From Ananas comosus (taxonomy: Eukaryota; Streptophyta; Magnoliopsida; Poales; Bromeliaceae), in NCBI RefSeq assembly GCF_001540865.1, contig NC_033627.1:12208648-12272647 (forward strand): 64,000 nt of DNA. The letters are read 5' to 3'. The notes under the pieces were generated by a model, which did not search any database, was not told where the DNA came from, and was given only the letters and a program-made list of their open reading frames with translations. Every line of letters begins with the position of its first letter. Position 1 is the stretch's first letter. Positions 59,495 to 64,000 of the stretch are shown one piece after another. A program made the position numbers and the translations under genes.

Positions 59495-60534
59495 AACTTC
59501 GCGAGTTCTCACAAGGTTTGGATTTCAGACAACTGCTGAAACACTTTCCGTCTTTAACTTCAATCGTTATATCTAAATTATAGCACACATCGGTTCCTAA
59601 AGGTGCATTTTTGTTCCTTTTAACGTCGAGCTACTGAAACAATTGCTTATGCATATTTATTTTGTCGCTCTGTCCCCCTAACTCCAAGGTGGATACAAAT
59701 TTTTGCTTGATATGTATTACTTTTTAGGAATTTTGGGAAGTTGATAGTGGTTTAAAGAACTTTCGGTTGTACTTTTTTTTTGTTTTTCCGATCGTTTTTC
59801 TAGGCTAATAAATGTAATTCTCATGGACTTACCTTCGAGTCTGAAATTTTTGTAATCGGTATTTTCTTATTCTGCGTTCGTATGAATTCTGTGTCGAAAA
59901 CCTGTAATAAGAGTTCTTTGGAGGGCTGAGACTATACCAATTAGTTCTTTGTACTCTTAATTTCTTTTCTCAAGAAGCAGAAGATGTAAAAACCTTGATC
60001 GTTTCCTTTAGAGTTACCTTAATCTAAATGGTTGATATGATCAGATTTAATGATCAGATTTAATGAATCTGCAATGTCAGCAATAATCTTGGCTGTTTCA
60101 CGCTCTTGGATCAGGTGTGCAAGTCTTGATTTGTGAGTCTGCAATGTCAGCAATAGGACCAACTCCAAGAAGAAATAAAAAAAAAAGAGTTAAAGACTGT
60201 AGAACTCGCGCGAACTATAGATTATGTTGAATCAGCTATACGAACTTTTAAAATTTTGACTTGATGATCTGATCTTTTAATTTGTTTGATTTAAATAAGT
60301 TAACAATATTTTGATCCCTAAATTTAAGCTACATGCTTTAATGAATTTGTGGTTATAAATTATGTGGAATATATTAATTAAATCTATAAAAATAAATGAG
60401 ATATTTAAATTTTAAAAGTTAAAGTGTCGTTTACTAACTCAAATCAAATAAATTGATAAAATTGAATAGTATAATTAAAATTTTTAAAAATTGTATAGTT
60501 GATGAATCATAGTTCAATAAGAAGTTAGCTATGT
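59495..60534 (+). other. 3' flank of dihydroorotate dehydrogenase
   Basis: Probably 3' untranslated region at first (AATAAATG-like 'taataaatgtaatt' near 59807). Then AT-rich DNA with 'tctgcaatgtcagcaata' present twice (about 60069 and 60139). No gene. Confidence 0.45.
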
Positions 60535-60891
60535 TTTTTTAAGGCTAAATTATAGAAAACCTTTTTGTAAATGCTCGTTGTTTACTTTTCCTTCATGACT
60601 TTCAAAAACTTGTATTTTGGTTTCTTTAAATTTCAAAAATATTTTCAGGGAATACGGTGTTAATGGAGAGAGCAAAATGATTAAATTATCATTCCTTTTT
60701 GTTATAAGAAAAAATAATTTTTTAATATAATTTTGTCATTTTGAAGGACGTATTCGGTAAGAATCCTAATGGAGGGGTGCTAAATGCAATGATTTAAGAT
60801 TTGAGGGAGTAAAATGTAGGTTTTTAAAAGTTAGGCAAGAAAAATGAAAAAGTAGGTATTACAGAAAAATTTATGTAATTTAGCATTTTTT
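60535..60891. repeat. MITE-like repeat with GGCTAAATTA ends
   Basis: Begins AGGCTAAATTATAGAAAA and ends 'tttatgtaatttagca', inverted with small changes. Similar partial sequences lie at 14640-14815 (intron of the first acyl-activating enzyme gene), 19640-19750 and 2870-3210. Confidence 0.5.
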
Positions 60892-60904
60892 AAATTTAGA
60901 AAAA

Positions 60905-61315
60905 GGGTTACTTTTATATAGGTCTATGTAAACATAGTGATTTGCAAAAATATCCTTACAAAGTTCAACTTTCATATGTTGTCCCTACAAAAGTATTAAT
61001 ATTTTCAAATATGTCCCTCTGGTTTATTATCGTTAAAGCACTATCTATTTTATAAGTGAAATGATAATTTTGTCATCACAAATATGTCCCTCCAAAAAAT
61101 CAAACTGTTAATTAAAGAGGGGTAAAAAGGTCAATTTATTTTATTAACTAAACATGGTTAAGTATCTAACTTATAGTTAACTAAATTTTTCTAACGGTAG
61201 GGACATATTTGAAAGCATCATAACTTTTACAGGAACAACATATAAAGATTGAACTTTATAGCAACATATTTATAATTTATTATATTTGTAGGGATATGTA
61301 CGCAATTAGCCTTAG
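60905..61315. repeat. Foldback element with 'catatgttgtccctacaaaag' arms
   Basis: The left arm (about 60955-61020) 'acaaagttcaactttcatatg' and 'tttcaaatatgtccct' pairs with the right arm (about 61196-61265). A ~170-base core separates them. Non-coding. Confidence 0.75.
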
Positions 61316-61321
61316 AAAAAA

Positions 61322-61692
61322 AGAAAAACTTCAAAAAACCTCCCTGTGGTTTCGTATTTCTTCATTTTAGTACCCTGTGGTTTAAAGTGTATCAAGTTAG
61401 TACCCTGTGGTTTTGCACTTTCTCACTTTAGTATCATGTGGTTTAAAGTGTATCAAGTTAGTATCTTATGGTTTTATTTTTGTATCAAGTTAGCATCCTT
61501 TGGTTTTTAAACTATAGGGTACTAAAGTGAGAAAGTGCGAAACCACATGGTACTAACTTGATACACTTTAAACCACAGGGTACTAAAGTGAAAAAGTGCA
61601 AAATCACATGATTCTAACTTGATACGCTTTAAATCATGGGGTACTAAGTGCGAAAAAGTGAAACCACGAGGGAGTATTTGAAGTTTTTTCTG
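61322..61692. repeat. 'GTGGTTT' element ending ~80 bp before the second PPR gene
   Basis: The cleanest copy in the window: left AGAAAAACTTCAAAAAACCT, right (inverted) GAAAAAACTTCAAATACTCC. Two near-symmetric halves each contain several 'ctgtggtttaaagtgtatc' phrases. The minus-strand frame at 61522-61806 runs through it and is not a gene. Confidence 0.85.
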
Positions 61693-61721
61693 GAAAAAAA
61701 GAAAAAAAAAAAAGAAGAAGG

Positions 61722-61736
61722 GGGCGTATAAATATA
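61722..61736 (+). promoter_or_regulatory. Putative TATA box of the second PPR gene
   Basis: GTATAAATATAAAT lies ~45 bases before the ATG at 61774, directly after the transposon-like element. If used, the 5' leader would be very short. Confidence 0.35.
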
Positions 61737-61773
61737 AATTCTCCCGCCCTTCCCGTTTTCCCGCCAATCCCCT

Positions 61774-63345
61774 ATGAACCGAAGCAACTACCACTCTCTC
61801 CTCCACCTCTGCAAAACCCTAGAATCGCTCCAACGCCTCCACGCCCAAGCCCTCGTCCGCGGCCTCCACCCCCACCACCAACCCCTCTCCTGCCGCATCC
61901 TCAACGCCTACGCCGCCCTCGGCGCCCCCGCCGCCGCCCGCAAGCTCTTCGCCGAAGTCCCCGCCCCCGATCTCGTCTCCGTCACCAGCCTCATCTCCCT
62001 CCACCTCCGTTCCAACCAACCCCGCCGAGCCCTATCCTTGTTCTCGCAGCTCCGAGCCCCCGATGGGTTCGCCGTCGTCGGCGCCCTCGCCGCCTTGGCC
62101 CGGATCGGCCACGCGGGGCTCGGCAAATCGGTCCATGGGTTCGTTTGCCGGCGCGAATTGGGTTCGGAGACGGTTGTCGGCAACGCGTTGATCGATATGT
62201 ACTGTAAAATTGGGAAATTTGAGATTGCGCGACGAGTGTTTGATGGAATGCGTGTGAGAGATTCGGTCACTTGGAGTAGTTTGCTTCACGGGTGTGTCAA
62301 GTGCGTAGGGTTGGATTCCGCGTTGAGGTTGTTCGATGAAATGCCGGAGACAGACGTGGTTTCGTGGACGGTGATGATCACGGGCCACGTACAGGGGAAG
62401 ATGCCCATGCAAGCGCTGGAACTTTTTAGGATGATGAAATCGGACGGTTGCCGTCCTACGCAAATCACGCTTGTCGGGGTTATCTCCGCTTGTGCCGATA
62501 TCGGTGCTCTAGACCTCGGCCGCGCAATCCACGGCTATGTAAGCAAAGCGAACATTGGCTCCGATCTTACCGTTTATAACGCTCTGATTGATATGTACTC
62601 TAAGAGTGGGAGTCTCGATGCTGCGTTCGCCATCTTCAAAGAGAGCCCATTTAAGGACGTGTTTACGTACACTACAATGATCTCCGGATTCGCAGTTCAC
62701 GGCGACGGAAATCGGGCTACAGAGCTGTCCTTCGATATGCATCGCTCCGGTGTTCGACCAAATGCGGTGACTTTTCTTTCTCTCCTTACTGCTTGTAGCC
62801 ACGGAGGATTAATCCAAGAAGGTAGAGAATGGTTTGATGTAATGTGCCGAGAATATAACATAAAGCCCCGAATCGAGCATTTCGGTTGTATGGTCGATCT
62901 ACTAGGGCGAGCGGGGCTCTTAACCGAAGCCGAAAATTTGATAAAAACTATGGGAATTGAGCCTGATACAGTTATATGGAGATCACTACTGAGTGCATGC
63001 CTAGCTCACGGAAACGATAAGTTGGCCGAGATCGCGGGAAAGGAGATTATAAAGCGCGAGCCGGGGGATGACGGGGTTTATGCGCTTTTGTGGAACATGT
63101 ATGCTTCGTCGTGTCGATGGGGCGAAGCACTAGAATTGAGGAAGGAGATGCGGAATAGAAAGGTTTTTAAGAAGCCCGGGTGTAGTTGGATCGAAGTAGA
63201 CGGATTAGTTCACGAATTTTTGGCAGACGATGCGGCGCATTGCCGTCGAAGAGAAGTGTATTTTGTGTTGGAATGTATGGCCAAGCAATTGAAGAATGAT
63301 GATGGTGTGTTTTTGCTTGATGAAGATGAAAATGTTATGTTGTAA
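61774..63345 (+). CDS. PLS-class pentatricopeptide repeat protein with E domains
   Basis: A single exon of 523 residues, as usual for this class. The N-terminus has the typical LLHLCKTLESLQRLHAQALVRG start. Alternating P, L and S motifs follow (e.g. NALIDMYCKIGKFEIARRVFDGM, DVVSWTVMITGHVQ, VISACADIGALDLGRAIHGYV, DVFTYTTMISGFAVHG). From ~HFGCMVDLLGRAGLLTEAENLI the E region runs to KKPGCSWIEVDGLVHEFLADD and the E+ part. There is no DYW deaminase domain. Proteins of this type choose sites for C-to-U RNA editing in mitochondria or plastids and recruit a DYW partner. The edited site cannot be told. Codon GC content falls sharply from 5' to 3', as in many monocot genes. Confidence 0.93.
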   Translation: MNRSNYHSLLHLCKTLESLQRLHAQALVRGLHPHHQPLSCRILNAYAALGAPAAARKLFAEVPAPDLVSVTSLISLHLRSNQPRRALSLFSQLRAPDGFAVVGALAALARIGHAGLGKSVHGFVCRRELGSETVVGNALIDMYCKIGKFEIARRVFDGMRVRDSVTWSSLLHGCVKCVGLDSALRLFDEMPETDVVSWTVMITGHVQGKMPMQALELFRMMKSDGCRPTQITLVGVISACADIGALDLGRAIHGYVSKANIGSDLTVYNALIDMYSKSGSLDAAFAIFKESPFKDVFTYTTMISGFAVHGDGNRATELSFDMHRSGVRPNAVTFLSLLTACSHGGLIQEGREWFDVMCREYNIKPRIEHFGCMVDLLGRAGLLTEAENLIKTMGIEPDTVIWRSLLSACLAHGNDKLAEIAGKEIIKREPGDDGVYALLWNMYASSCRWGEALELRKEMRNRKVFKKPGCSWIEVDGLVHEFLADDAAHCRRREVYFVLECMAKQLKNDDGVFLLDEDENVML

Positions 63346-64000
63346 AGCTAAGCTTATTGAGTTAGGAGATTTTGAGTACCATTTTGATTCTTTAATGTCA
63401 CCTAAAAGTACATCCCGCGTATTTATTCTGTTGAAATTTGTGATAGTTTTCAACATAAGACTGTTTTATCTGTTGTCTGTGCAGTTTTAAATTAGTGTCG
63501 ATCAAATAGTATAGAATAGATAGAACGGTCTTAAGTTGAAAACTGTCGCCGCTAAATTATCTGGGCAGCTTTAAATTAGTGTTGATCAAATAGTACAAAA
63601 TAGGTAGAACAGTCTTACGTTGAAAACTGTTGCGGCTTATGCCTATTTACCCAGCTGTCCAACGAGGGGCATTTTCGTCATTTTGAATTGGAAGCAACAA
63701 ACACTATGGTCTGAAGTTTAAAAGAAAAAAAAGCAAATTGTTTAGATTCTTCCACACAAAATGGTGGTCAATACTCAGATATAGTTGTGTAACAACTATT
63801 TTAAGAAACACATGGAATATGAAACTAATTCCACTTAGAAACTTACTGTATATTATTTTTCATTTTACAATTTCCATTTAGTGGGGTTTGATCAATATCT
63901 CTTATTCCCAATACATGTGAAAAAATAATAATAATAAAAAAAAACTATACCTATTTCAAAATTTTAAATCAAAATTTAACTTGAGAGTTTAAACTTGAAA
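63346..64000. other. 3' flank of the second PPR gene
   Basis: A ~75-base segment is repeated: 'gtgtcgatcaaatagtatagaatagatagaacggtctta' at about 63494 and again at about 63580. Otherwise AT-rich and featureless to the window edge. Confidence 0.55.

Noticed and set aside
59800..60180. Possible small RNA or regulatory duplication ('tctgcaatgtcagcaata' twice)
   Set aside because: Too short and without a hairpin or other support.
61522..61806. 94-codon minus-strand frame upstream of the PLS-PPR gene
   Set aside because: It is mostly the 'GTGGTTT' repeat plus antisense of the first PPR codons.

Overview
The window is nuclear DNA of a flowering plant, most likely a monocot. The pointers are very GC-rich coding exons in AT-rich intergenic DNA, canonical GT..AG introns, dense small DNA transposons and SINEs, and YSL and acyl-activating enzyme genes of the kind seen in grasses and their relatives. 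Pineapple or a close relative is my guess, from overall feel only. I find seven protein-coding genes, all housekeeping or metabolic. No rRNA, tRNA, CRISPR array or viral gene was recognised.

Layout. 1-11160: gene-free, packed with short transposons, SINEs and assembly gaps. 11170-22620 and 23885-32140: two tandem copies of one segment, each carrying a peroxisomal acyl-activating enzyme gene (13873-16539 and 25971-28072). 32140-35700: repeats, a candidate Helitron end, and a GC-rich low-complexity block inside a transposon-like repeat. 35849-41279: a seven-exon yellow stripe-like (YSL) metal-nicotianamine transporter. 43773-45431 (minus strand): a P-class pentatricopeptide repeat (PPR) protein. 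45432-49560: transposons. 49657-52397: chloroplast thioredoxin x. 53670-59494: an eleven-exon mitochondrial dihydroorotate dehydrogenase. 59495-61700: inverted-repeat elements. 61774-63345: a single-exon PLS-class PPR protein with E domains.

The genes are transcribed separately and do not form a pathway. Four of them (both PPRs, thioredoxin x, dihydroorotate dehydrogenase) are expected to act in organelles, and the two acyl-activating enzymes end in peroxisomal targeting tripeptides (SRL and SRM).

The most informative structure is the tandem duplication. Aligning the two copies by eye shows insertions present in one copy and absent at the matching site in the other. This exposes target-site duplications and defines several element families from one sequence: a 448-bp Mutator-like MITE with a 9-bp duplication, hAT-like elements with 8-bp duplications, Tourist/Harbinger-like elements with TTA or TAA duplications, a pair of tRNA-derived SINEs sharing three copies of one 15-bp target site, and a 2.36-kb solo-LTR-like insertion. 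The second enzyme copy also lost 13 residues in frame from its adenylation domain.
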